Shown here piece after piece: positions 34,723 through 43,187 of a DNA stretch of 64,000 bases. Positions within the stretch are counted from its first letter, which is position 1, and each line of letters starts with the position of its first letter. This DNA is from Christensenella timonensis (GTDB lineage Bacteria; Bacillota; Clostridia; Christensenellales; Christensenellaceae). The notes beneath the pieces were generated by a model. That model made no database searches and was not told the origin of the DNA. It was given only the letters and a program-made list of their open reading frames with translations. The translations under genes were made by a program, and so were the position numbers. Location of the stretch: contig NZ_FLKP01000001.1 in NCBI RefSeq assembly GCF_900087015.1, positions 186,001-250,000 of the forward strand, in the 5' to 3' direction.

Positions 34723-35862
34723 TTAATACATTGCCGTACGTGTGTCAACGTTCTCCGCTGTCGCCTGTTCCGTGCCGAGGTTGATCTTCTGCGGGATATC
34801 CTTGCCCATCAGGCTTGCGATTGCTGCCTGGCAAGCATAGTCGCCGTTGTTCATGTAGATCTGTGTCAGCTCCATTTTACCAGCTTTGATCGCGTCAAAC
34901 GCTGTCTGCTGGTAGTCGCCTGCGGAGTATACGAGGATGTCTTCGCCAGGTACTTTACCTGCTTTTTCGATCGCTTCGATCGCGCCCAGTGCCATCTCGT
35001 CGTTGTGCGCATAAACCGCTTTTACGTCAGGATTTGCCTGCAGTGCGTTCGTTACTGTATCGATCGCGTTGTTCCTCAGCCAGTTACAATCCTGGTCAGC
35101 AACGATCTCGATGCCCGGGTTTGCTGCAAATACTTCTTCAGCGCCGCCTTTTCTGCCTGTCGTGCAGGAAGAACCGGACGTACCTTCAAGCTGGATGATT
35201 TTGCCTTCGCCGCCAATATCTTCTACGATCTTTTCAGCAGCCATTGTCCCTAACTGCCAGTCGTCTGTGGACATCCATGTGAGATAGGTCCAATCGTCGA
35301 ACGGCTTGCCGCCATCGATCAGGACTACCGGGATACCAGCGTCAGCAGCCTGCTGCAGAGCGGGCGAGATCGCGATGCCACCGTGGGAGCTGATGACGAT
35401 CGCATCGACCTTCTGCGCGATCAGGCTTTCGATGTTGGACACTTCTTTGGAAGGCTCGCCTTCCCCGTCCATCATAACCATCTTAACGCCGTTTTCGTCG
35501 CACCATTTCTGTGCCCTGTCAACCATGTCCAGTCTGTACGGATGGTCCATGACGCACTGTGCGAAACCGATCGTGTAGTTGCCAGCCTTGACTTCGTCTG
35601 CATTCAGGCCAAAATCGATGGGTGTCGTGTCAGCCGGCAGTCCCGACCATTCGCTTGAAACGTCGCCGGAAGCAGCCGCAGCCGATGCCGACTCAGACGG
35701 AGCCTGCGAAGCCTCCTGTGTTTCCGCGGGAGCCTGTGAAGCTTCCTGCGTAGCAGCAGCTGATGCTGATTCAGAAGCGGCCGGCTCCGCCGGCGCGCTG
35801 CAACCCACTGCCATAGCAGCGACGAGCAATACAGCTACCAAGATCATAATCCCTTTTTTCAT
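34723..35862 (-). CDS. Sugar ABC transporter substrate-binding lipoprotein (SBP2)
   Basis: A 379-residue protein with a lipoprotein signal and lipobox VGCS, a Ser/Ala/Glu/Gln/Pro-rich linker to about residue 70, then a RbsB-type fold (IGFAQCVMDHPYRLDMVDRA, DAIVISSHGG, VVLIDGG, HNDEMALGAIEAIE). AGGAGGG lies before the ATG. It captures the sugar or polyol for the two-permease transporter just upstream and is placed directly before GRE4, suggesting that GRE4 acts on the imported compound or its derivative. Confidence 0.88.
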   Translation of the reverse strand: MKKGIMILVAVLLVAAMAVGCSAPAEPAASESASAAATQEASQAPAETQEASQAPSESASAAAASGDVSSEWSGLPADTTPIDFGLNADEVKAGNYTIGFAQCVMDHPYRLDMVDRAQKWCDENGVKMVMMDGEGEPSKEVSNIESLIAQKVDAIVISSHGGIAISPALQQAADAGIPVVLIDGGKPFDDWTYLTWMSTDDWQLGTMAAEKIVEDIGGEGKIIQLEGTSGSSCTTGRKGGAEEVFAANPGIEIVADQDCNWLRNNAIDTVTNALQANPDVKAVYAHNDEMALGAIEAIEKAGKVPGEDILVYSAGDYQQTAFDAIKAGKMELTQIYMNNGDYACQAAIASLMGKDIPQKINLGTEQATAENVDTRTAMY

Positions 35863-35921
35863 TGTTTTCCCTCCTGTTTTTTCTTCTTTATTCAGGCTTT
35901 CGCCTGTAGAAAACCTAATTT

Positions 35922-36896
35922 TTAAAGTCTTTCCATGGCGTGCTTTCTCGCCGCCTTTTCGTTGACGTACTGCGTGATCACCGGTACCAGTACCGATACG
36001 AACACGATCAGTCCTTCCACGACCTTTTGCAGGTACATGTTGACGTTCGCAACATTGAGCAGGTTGCTGATGACGCCGAGCGCCAATACGCCGAACATTG
36101 TTCCCAGTGCGCTCCCGCGTCCGCCGTCCATGGACGTACCGCCCATAACGACTGCCGCGATTGCCAGCATTTCATATCCTTCGCCCGATCTCGGTTCGCC
36201 GATCTTCAGCTTGCTGCACAGCAGCGCGCCGCAGATGCCTGCAAGTGCACCGGTGATCGTATATGCTATGAAACGTACTTTCTTTACGTTGATCCCTGTA
36301 TATTTGGCCGCTTCTTCATTTCCGCCCGCCGCGATCAGGTCGCGTCCATATTTTGTCCGCGTCAGCAGGATATGGATGAGGATGATCGCGATGATCCATA
36401 TGAACATGGGCAGGAAGAACGGCCCGATCTTCGTATTGCTGATCACGCTGAACGATTCCGGGATGCCCGAACTGACGGGACGTCCGCTGTTGATGAGAAG
36501 TGCCGCTGCGCGGCCGCCCATCATCGTTACCAGCGTTGCAACGAAGGGCTGTAAATGCCCTTTGGTAACGAGCAGGCCGTTGCCTGCGCCAAGGGCGGCG
36601 CATACTGCCACTGCGAGCAATACGGAACCCATGGTCGGGAAGCCTGCATATGCCTGCGTCATGGCCGCTACCATGCAGCCGAGTGCGACGTTGGAACCGA
36701 CCGAAAGGTCTACGCCGCCGCCGCCGCCGATGATGACCAGCGTCATACCTGCGGCAAGCAATCCGTTCTGTGCTGTCTGTTGCAGGATGTCCGCAACGTT
36801 GTTCAGCGTAAAGAACGATGGGGAAACGAATATTCCAAGCACGAACACGAAGATGAACACGATCATGCCGGGATAGTTTTTCACTAAGCTCTTCAT
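35922..36896 (-). CDS. Sugar ABC transporter permease A, RbsC family
   Basis: A 324-residue permease of the BPD_transp_2 family with GGVDLSVGSNVALG and GGTSMDGGRGS. It pairs with the other permease at 38403-39443 to form a heterodimeric channel. ATG at 36896 is set by GGAGG and starts one base after the ATPase stop. An upstream in-frame ATG would overlap the ATPase without its own ribosome site. Confidence 0.9.
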   Translation of the reverse strand: MKSLVKNYPGMIVFIFVFVLGIFVSPSFFTLNNVADILQQTAQNGLLAAGMTLVIIGGGGGVDLSVGSNVALGCMVAAMTQAYAGFPTMGSVLLAVAVCAALGAGNGLLVTKGHLQPFVATLVTMMGGRAAALLINSGRPVSSGIPESFSVISNTKIGPFFLPMFIWIIAIILIHILLTRTKYGRDLIAAGGNEEAAKYTGINVKKVRFIAYTITGALAGICGALLCSKLKIGEPRSGEGYEMLAIAAVVMGGTSMDGGRGSALGTMFGVLALGVISNLLNVANVNMYLQKVVEGLIVFVSVLVPVITQYVNEKAARKHAMERL

Positions 36897-36897
36897 G

Positions 36898-38400
36898 TTA
36901 AACCTCCACTCCTGCAGCGTTCGCAAGGATACGTTCTTCATCAAATTCATCGCGGTTGATTTCCGCTAAGAAACGTCCCTTGCGCATGATGTAAAGCCTG
37001 TCGCTCATTCCGAGCACTTCTGTCAGCTCGGAAGATACGATGATGATCGAATCCCCGCCCCTGCGGAGTTCTTCCAGCGCCTCATACACCTGCATCTTTG
37101 CTTCTACGTCGATGCCGCGTGTCGGTTCAAAACAGATGAAGATATTGGATTCGCGTCCCAGCCATTTTGCAATAACGACTTTCTGCTGGTTACCGCCCGA
37201 TAAGTTGTTGACGAGGACGTTCTGCGACGGCGTCTTGATACTCAGTTTATCGATCAGTGCCTTGACCGTCTTCTTTTCCTTTTTCCCGTCGACCAATTTG
37301 ATCGGACTTGAAAGCCTGTCGATAAACGGAATGGAAACATTTTCTTTTACGCTTAAGCGCAGCATCAGTCCGTCGTGCTTTCTTTCTTCCGGGATATATG
37401 CAAGCCCGTGGTTGACTGCGTCCACCGGGGTATTGATCTTGACCGGCTTCCCATTGATCTCATAACCTTCGATTTGCATATCCTTGGTGTCCACGCCGAA
37501 AAGCGCTTCCGCGAATTCCCGCTGTCCGCTGCCCACTACGCCGTAGATGCCCAGCATCTCGCCCTTGCGGAGCTTAAAGGAGATATCCTTTAACCTGTAG
37601 TTGTTCAGCTTGTCGACCTTCATGACGATCTCGTCCGTCTTTTTGTACTGCAGCTCTGGGAACATGTTATCCATGCTGCGCCCGATCATCATACGGATCA
37701 GCTCTGCCGAATCGAGACCTTCCATCGTCCGTGTCGCGATGTGTACGCCGTCCTTTAAGACCGTGACTGTGTCCGCGATCTCGAATACTTCCTCCAACCT
37801 GTGGGAAATATAGACGACGGTGATTCCGCTTGCCTTGATGGAACGGATGATCTCGAACAAGCTCTTGATTTCCGTCTGCGTCAAAACCGCGGACGGCTCA
37901 TCTAAAAGCAATACCTTCGTATCGATGGAAAGCGCCTTTGCGATCTCGACCATCTGCTTTTCTGCTACCGTCAGGTTTTCCACCGTTTCCGTCGGGTCGA
38001 TATCCAGATTGAGACTGTCCAATAATTCCTTTGCCAGCCTTTTGGCTTCCTTGTAGCTGATCAGCTTGTTCTTCAGCGGCATATGCCCCATGAAGATATT
38101 TTCTGCCACCGTCAGTCCCGGAACCAGCGAAAGCTCTTGGAACACCATGCTGATGCCCGCGTGCCTGCTCTCTAAAACCGTATCAAAGTGCATTTCCTGG
38201 CCGTCGACGAACACCTGGCCCGCATCCGCCTTGTATACGCCCGTAATGATTTTCAGGAGTGTGCTTTTGCCCGACCCGTTCATGCCGAGAAGCGCGTGTA
38301 CCTCTCCTTTTTTCAGCGACATACTTACGTCGTCAAGGGCTTTTACGCCGGGAAATTCTTTTGTAATGTTTTTGACTTCCAATACAATGTTGTTTTCCAT
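36898..38400 (-). CDS. Sugar ABC transporter ATP-binding protein, RbsA/MglA family
   Basis: A 500-residue double ATPase: Walker A GMNGSGKST, LTVAEKQM signature and VLLLDEPSAVL in the first domain; NNLSGGNQQK and ICFEPTRGID in the second, where the Walker B Asp-Glu pair reads Phe-Glu, as is tolerated in the inactive site of this family. ATG at 38400 is chosen over GTG 38406 because GAGGG is spaced for the ATG. It lies between the two permease genes, two bases after the first. Confidence 0.92.
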   Translation of the reverse strand: MENNIVLEVKNITKEFPGVKALDDVSMSLKKGEVHALLGMNGSGKSTLLKIITGVYKADAGQVFVDGQEMHFDTVLESRHAGISMVFQELSLVPGLTVAENIFMGHMPLKNKLISYKEAKRLAKELLDSLNLDIDPTETVENLTVAEKQMVEIAKALSIDTKVLLLDEPSAVLTQTEIKSLFEIIRSIKASGITVVYISHRLEEVFEIADTVTVLKDGVHIATRTMEGLDSAELIRMMIGRSMDNMFPELQYKKTDEIVMKVDKLNNYRLKDISFKLRKGEMLGIYGVVGSGQREFAEALFGVDTKDMQIEGYEINGKPVKINTPVDAVNHGLAYIPEERKHDGLMLRLSVKENVSIPFIDRLSSPIKLVDGKKEKKTVKALIDKLSIKTPSQNVLVNNLSGGNQQKVVIAKWLGRESNIFICFEPTRGIDVEAKMQVYEALEELRRGGDSIIIVSSELTEVLGMSDRLYIMRKGRFLAEINRDEFDEERILANAAGVEV

Positions 38401-38402
38401 GC

Positions 38403-39443
38403 TCACACCCTCTTTTCCATATTCGCCAGCTGACGCTGCTGGATCAATACGACTACCATGATGAGCAGTGCGGTAATGACCTGCTGGATATAAGAGTTGA
38501 TATTCAGCTGTGTCAACAGGTTTTTGATCAATGTAATGAACAACAGCCCCATGACTGTCCCAATGACCGTTCCCTGTCCGCCTGCCATCGGCGTACCGCC
38601 GATCAGCACCGCGCTGATTGCGTCGAGCTCATACCCGTTGCCTGCATATGGGTCTGCAGACATCGTGAAAGATGTGAACAGCATCCCTGCCACCGCTGCG
38701 CAAACGCCGGAGATGATATATGTGGAAATCTGTATTTTCTTTGTTTTGACGCCTGATATAGACGCGGCATTGATGTTTGCGCCCACCGCGAACAGCTTAC
38801 GTCCATAGGCGCTCCTGTGCAGTACGAAGTAGGATACCACAACCACGGCTGCAAAAATAATGATGGTATAGGGCAGTATGTCGCCGATAAATCCGCTCGC
38901 TACATTTTTGAAATCCTCGCGAACCCCTACGAACTGGAACCCGTTGCTGTAAACGAGCACGATCCCGCGCCCGATATTGAGCATTGCGAGCGTCATGATG
39001 AACGGCGACAGCTTTAACTGTGCCACGCCAAGCCCGTTGATCAGCCCCATGATCACGCCGGCTGCCGCGCATGCCAGCAAGATCAGGATTACCGGTGCTT
39101 CTACGCCCGGGTACGGTGCTCCGCCCGTATTCTGTACTTCCGTATATTGCATACTGATGGATATCATTGCCGCGATCCCGAAGGTGGAACCGATCGATAA
39201 GTCGATCCCTCCGTTGCCGCCGATGATGACGTATGTCATGCCGACTGCCATCAACCCCATGATGCCCATCTGCCGCATCAACCTGGATAAGTTAAACGCA
39301 TCCACAAAGCTGTCTGTCACAATCGCGCCGATGATCAAGATGGCGATCACGGCGAGAACCAGGAAAAATGTATTTCCCTTGAGCACACTTGATTTGGATG
39401 TTTTATCCGCCAGCGGCACTCTCTCCACTTTACTTGTATTCAT
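38403..39443 (-). CDS. Sugar ABC transporter permease B, RbsC family
   Basis: A 346-residue permease with a basic N-terminal tail and the GGNGGIDLSIGSTFG and GGTPMAGGQG motifs. It is similar to, but not a copy of, the permease at 35922-36896; two-permease systems of this family are known for autoinducer-2, rhamnose and ribose-like solutes. ATG at 39443 follows AGGAAGG. It is the first transporter gene after the GRE4 activase. Confidence 0.9.
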   Translation of the reverse strand: MNTSKVERVPLADKTSKSSVLKGNTFFLVLAVIAILIIGAIVTDSFVDAFNLSRLMRQMGIMGLMAVGMTYVIIGGNGGIDLSIGSTFGIAAMISISMQYTEVQNTGGAPYPGVEAPVILILLACAAAGVIMGLINGLGVAQLKLSPFIMTLAMLNIGRGIVLVYSNGFQFVGVREDFKNVASGFIGDILPYTIIIFAAVVVVSYFVLHRSAYGRKLFAVGANINAASISGVKTKKIQISTYIISGVCAAVAGMLFTSFTMSADPYAGNGYELDAISAVLIGGTPMAGGQGTVIGTVMGLLFITLIKNLLTQLNINSYIQQVITALLIMVVVLIQQRQLANMEKRV

Positions 39444-39524
39444 AAATCCAACCTTCCTGTCAAACAATTATTTGTCTGAGACTAACGATCAAACAATTCT
39501 TCACTTTTCTGGTCCGCCCCGGGC

Positions 39525-40442
39525 CTATCCGCCGATCTGAACGCTTTCCACATATTGCATGGCAGCCGCCCTGAGCGCTTGCATTGCGTCATCTTCCGGT
39601 TTTTTTACGTCATGCATGCTGTATTCCATCCCAAGCGCAATATATTTGCTCTCTCCTAAGTTATGGTATGGCAGCAAGTGCATTTCCCGTATCCCGATGC
39701 CGGAGATAAATTTTGCAATGTCTTTGATCTCTTTTTCTGTGTCATTAAAACCGGGAATCACAGGTATCCTGCAAATAATATGCTTTTTGTTCTTCGCCGC
39801 CCATTCCCAGTTTTTTAAAATCGCCTCGTTGGATCCTCCCGTCCATTCCTTGTGCTTTTCATTGTCCGTGTGTTTCAGATCCATCAGAAGCAAGTCTACA
39901 TACTTCAACACTTCCCGAAATACCTCCGGCGCACAGACGCCGCAGGTCTCTATCGCTGTATGAATCCCCCTTTCCTGTGCAGATTTTAAGAGCTTGAGCA
40001 AAAATTCATGTTGACTAAGCGGTTCCCCACCGCTGACTGTTAGCCCTCCTCCTGAAGTAATATAGAAAATTTCATCTTTTGTAATTTCATCAATGATCTC
40101 CTGCACGCTCATTTCGCGTCCCGCGATCTTTAACCCCTGCGCCCTGCAGTTTGCGATGCACGCGCCGCAGTAATCGCATTTTTCCTTGCGGTACGCAATG
40201 CCGTCCGCTCCTACGCTGATCGCGTCCTTATCACATACCGCCTGGCAGGTTCCGCAGGCGATACATTTTTTATGGGATATCATCATTTCCCGTTCTTTTT
40301 TCTGGGATTCCGGATTGGCGCACCACCGGCACCGCAGCGGGCATCCCTTCAAAAAAACGATTGTGCGTATCCCGCTCCCATCGTGAATCGAATACCGCTG
40401 CAGGTCGAATACTGTTCCTTTGATTTCTTCGCTTTGATACAA
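39525..40442 (-). CDS. Glycyl radical enzyme activating enzyme (AE4), probable partner of GRE4
   Basis: A 305-residue radical SAM activase with Cys34-x3-Cys38-x2-Cys41 and ferredoxin motifs CIACGTCQAVC and CDYCGACIANC, then GGGLTVSGGEPL. It starts at a TTG with GGAGG eight bases upstream. It is the only activase not adjacent to a GRE. The other three GREs each have their own, so GRE4, five kilobases downstream in the same run, is its likely target. Confidence 0.9.
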   Translation of the reverse strand: MYQSEEIKGTVFDLQRYSIHDGSGIRTIVFLKGCPLRCRWCANPESQKKEREMMISHKKCIACGTCQAVCDKDAISVGADGIAYRKEKCDYCGACIANCRAQGLKIAGREMSVQEIIDEITKDEIFYITSGGGLTVSGGEPLSQHEFLLKLLKSAQERGIHTAIETCGVCAPEVFREVLKYVDLLLMDLKHTDNEKHKEWTGGSNEAILKNWEWAAKNKKHIICRIPVIPGFNDTEKEIKDIAKFISGIGIREMHLLPYHNLGESKYIALGMEYSMHDVKKPEDDAMQALRAAAMQYVESVQIGG

Positions 40443-40475
40443 TGGCCTGTCCTCCGCAATATTTTTTCGTCCATA

Positions 40476-41669
40476 TCAGGTCGTATTTGCAATTTTCCCT
40501 GGTTCTTTTCCGCTTTCCTTCTTGCGCGGCCTGTAAAATACCGCTTGTATCAAAACAATGCTTCCCAGTAGTACAGCCGGCAAAAGCAGTGAAAGTCGTG
40601 AGCCTGCCGCTTCCCCGATCACCCCCATCAGGTAGGGAGCAACGGACATTCCCACGCCGCCTGATGCAAAGGCGATCGCAAATACCGTTCCTGTGGAGTC
40701 CTTTATGTCCTCCGTCCCGTGTGCCAGGATCATGGGGTACTGCGCCGAATAGAAGATTCCGATCAGGATGATCGATATCCATACCATCGGTTCGCTTGTC
40801 GCCATAGCTACCATAAGAGTCGCCGGGATGGAAAGGGCCGCCAGTACGATCGCGATCTTGCGCGCGCTCCATTTGGAGGCTGCAAAGGATAATACCGTAC
40901 GCGAGAGGATCATCATCCCCCAGAAAAGCCCCACCGTCAGGTTGGACTGTAAAACATCAAAATGCATAGTCTCCTTGGTGAAGGTCGACATCCATCCCCA
41001 TACGCCTACTTCCGCGCCCGTATAACAGAACAGGCAGATACACGTCATCAGGAAGTATTTGTTTTTAAGCAGGCTTTTGACGCTCTTCAGGGAAATCGAG
41101 TCGCTTTTTTCCGCCTGCGGCATTTTTACCAGTAAAAAAAGTATTGCGACCGCCGCGTAAAGGGCGCCTGTTCCAATATAGATGCTTCTCCACGAAACGC
41201 CGTTTGAAAGCGCATATCCTGTAATCAGCGGCATCGCCAGGGCCCCCACCCCGAAAATAACCTGGATAAAATTGATGTGGAACGTCCTCTTTGCCGGATT
41301 CAGATCTGCCGCCATAGAGGTCGACATGCTTTCCATGATGCCCGTGCCCCCGCCAATAAAGAACAGGAGCGCCAGTACGCCTTCAAAGCTTTGCACTGCG
41401 GCGAACAGGAAAAGCAAAACGCAATTTGCGCATACCGCGACGCTAAGCACCGCTTTTTTGCTCACCTTGTCGGCAATGATTCCTCCCATGATCGTGAAAA
41501 TCGTGAAGCCGATGAACTGAAACGCCATCAGCATTCCCATTTGTATGGTTGTAAGCGAGAATTCCTTTCCGATCTCGTCTAGCATTGGGCTAATGATAAC
41601 AAGCACAGCCGCGCAGGCAAACATCAAAGAATATACCGATACGATCGTTACCTTTTTGTTGTCAATCAC
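40476..41669 (-). CDS. MFS transporter, sugar-type
   Basis: A 397-residue, 12-helix major facilitator protein. NFIQVIFGVGALAMPLITGY and FCYTGAEVGVWGW resemble FucP-like sugar porters, and GGIIADKVSKK is the loop after helix 2. GTG at 41669 is chosen because GAGGGG lies five bases before it; the upstream TTG lacks a site. It is the first gene of the 22-kb run. It probably brings in a second substrate or exports a product; the solute cannot be named. Confidence 0.78.
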   Translation of the reverse strand: MIDNKKVTIVSVYSLMFACAAVLVIISPMLDEIGKEFSLTTIQMGMLMAFQFIGFTIFTIMGGIIADKVSKKAVLSVAVCANCVLLFLFAAVQSFEGVLALLFFIGGGTGIMESMSTSMAADLNPAKRTFHINFIQVIFGVGALAMPLITGYALSNGVSWRSIYIGTGALYAAVAILFLLVKMPQAEKSDSISLKSVKSLLKNKYFLMTCICLFCYTGAEVGVWGWMSTFTKETMHFDVLQSNLTVGLFWGMMILSRTVLSFAASKWSARKIAIVLAALSIPATLMVAMATSEPMVWISIILIGIFYSAQYPMILAHGTEDIKDSTGTVFAIAFASGGVGMSVAPYLMGVIGEAAGSRLSLLLPAVLLGSIVLIQAVFYRPRKKESGKEPGKIANTT

Positions 41670-41756
41670 TTTTTCCCCTCGATACAAACCAAGACCTTTG
41701 CTAAATGTTCCATTATTGTTGAATCATGCGCTTGCCAATCTTGATTTTTCAAAACT

Positions 41757-41775
41757 GTGCGGCAGCACGCCGCAC
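41757..41775. repeat. Hairpin in the leader of the multi-GRE run
   Basis: A perfect GTGCGGC/GCCGCAC stem with a five-base loop, about 90 bases before the MFS start codon on the minus strand. It is not followed by T residues. The rest of the gap 41670-42151 is AT-rich and holds no gene. Confidence 0.5.
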
Positions 41776-41991
41776 GTTATCGCTGTTTGTAAGACTTGTT
41801 ACATATGTGCCCTTTGGTTACTTAATTGCTTATCTTTAGTATATATTTTTTCAAAAGGAATACAATACCTAAATTCGATTTTAATATATTAAAATTTGAC
41901 TTTATAACAAAATATCATCTTTTATATCTCTTTTTCTTAATATTGCTCTCTATTACTGTAATAGTTTCAAAATAGTGCTTTTCTTCATTTG

Positions 41992-42022
41992 TTACTTATG
42001 TTATTATATAGCACATAAGTAA
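41992..42022. promoter_or_regulatory. 31-bp inverted repeat flanking a minus-strand -10 box: candidate SorC operator
   Basis: TTACTTATG (41992-42000) and CATAAGTAA (42014-42022) are perfect 9-bp arms around 13 bases. Within the spacer the minus strand reads TATAAT (42008-42003), with no recognisable -35 box. A bound regulator would cover the core promoter of the multi-GRE run, whose transcript would then have a leader of about 325 bases. Confidence 0.55.
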
Positions 42023-42074
42023 TTATTTTTGCTACGCTATATCCTTGCTTTTCCGCATGGTACGGCAGAGAATA

Positions 42075-42127
42075 GCATTTGTGGCATTTGTGAAAATATG
42101 TTATAATGAAAAAAATTTTACAAATGC
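42075..42127 (+). promoter_or_regulatory. Promoter of the SorC-family regulator with GCATTTGT repeats
   Basis: TTGTGG (42079-42084), 17 bases, then TATAAT (42102-42107) with an extended TGT before it. Two head-to-tail GCATTTGTG copies (42075-42083, 42084-42092) cover the -35 region, and an inverted copy ACAAATGC (42120-42127) lies downstream, suggesting autoregulation. Confidence 0.55.
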
Positions 42128-42151
42128 AATTTTTAAAAATCGAGGTAAGTT

Positions 42152-43123
42152 ATGAGCGACGTGACGTCTTCCAACAAAATTGAATTTTCAGGCGCGGATA
42201 TCATGGAAAAGGTGACGTTGGCTGCCGAACTGTATTATGTCTATCACCTGCATCAGAAAGACGTTGCCGCACGGTTGGGCGTTTCCCGCCCGTGGGTCTC
42301 CAAGCTTTTGAAGCGTGCGGAGGAATCCGGCATCGTCAAGATCGACGTCGCGACCTCCTCGGCCGGTATTGCCGAGGTCGAACAAAAGCTGATCGATAAA
42401 TTCCATTTGAAAAACGCCAAGGTGATCCGCAGCGCCGACCGCTCGCAGACGCTTACACAGTGCGCGCGTGCTGCGGCGCATTATCTGATTTCCGTACTGC
42501 GGCCCAACGATTATATCGGCATTGCCTGGGGTTCGACGCTGGCCGCCATGTTCAGCCAGAATTTCCCCGTCAACTTTCCTGACGTCACCGTGATCCCCCT
42601 TGTAGGCGGGATCGGCACAGACGCAGATATCTTAAGCAACCGCTTGGCCGCCAACCTTGCCACCGCTTTAAGCGGTCAATACCGCCTGCTCCATACGCCG
42701 GCGCTTGTCGTAGGTAAACGGGAACGCGAGCTCATCATGAACGACCCGTCTACGCGCGACATCATCGCCAGAACGGAAAATGTCGATATTGCGATCGTTG
42801 CCATGGGTTCCTTAAAACATTCCAAGGTGTTGCGTGACGGCGAGTATATCACCAAAAACGAACTGCGCGAATTGGAAGATATGGGCGTCGTAGGAGACCT
42901 TGCCCTGCATTTCCTCAATACGGACGGGGAGCTTGTCCAGCATATCACGCATGAAAAGCTGATCGCCGGCGATATCCGCAAGACGCGGAAAAACGCGCGT
43001 GAAATGATCGGCTTTGCCATGGGGGAACAAAAGGTTCCCATCATACATGCCGCCCTGATCGGGCAATGGGTCAATGTATTGATTACGGATCTTGATACTG
43101 CGAATGCACTTCTAGCCTACTAG
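42152..43123 (+). CDS. SorC/DeoR-type sugar-binding transcriptional regulator
   Basis: A 323-residue regulator. Residues 25-60 hold a helix-turn-helix (YHLHQKDVAARLGVSRPWVSKLL). The C-terminal 250 residues are the SorC sugar-phosphate-binding domain, including GIAWGSTLAAM, VIPLVGGIG and GVVGDLALHFL. Members sense phosphorylated sugars or polyols. It is transcribed divergently from the multi-GRE run across a 482-base gap with two kinds of repeat, so it is the likely controller of that run and of itself. Confidence 0.9.
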   Translation: MSDVTSSNKIEFSGADIMEKVTLAAELYYVYHLHQKDVAARLGVSRPWVSKLLKRAEESGIVKIDVATSSAGIAEVEQKLIDKFHLKNAKVIRSADRSQTLTQCARAAAHYLISVLRPNDYIGIAWGSTLAAMFSQNFPVNFPDVTVIPLVGGIGTDADILSNRLAANLATALSGQYRLLHTPALVVGKRERELIMNDPSTRDIIARTENVDIAIVAMGSLKHSKVLRDGEYITKNELRELEDMGVVGDLALHFLNTDGELVQHITHEKLIAGDIRKTRKNAREMIGFAMGEQKVPIIHAALIGQWVNVLITDLDTANALLAY

Positions 43124-43148
43124 ATTTAATGGTTTTTGTCCACAAAAA

Positions 43149-43179
43149 AACCCATTGTTTAATCAATGGGTTCTTTTTT
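43149..43179. terminator. Bidirectional terminator between the SorC gene and DUF2207 gene
   Basis: AACCCATTG/CAATGGGTT with a six-base loop, T-run on the plus strand and A-run (T on the minus strand) on the other side. Confidence 0.85.
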
Positions 43180-43187
43180 AATCTTTT

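Noticed and set aside
9113-42127. A GRE-associated bacterial microcompartment locus
   Set aside because: No shell protein, no CoA-acylating aldehyde dehydrogenase, no phosphotransacylase and no encapsulation peptide-like extension was seen.
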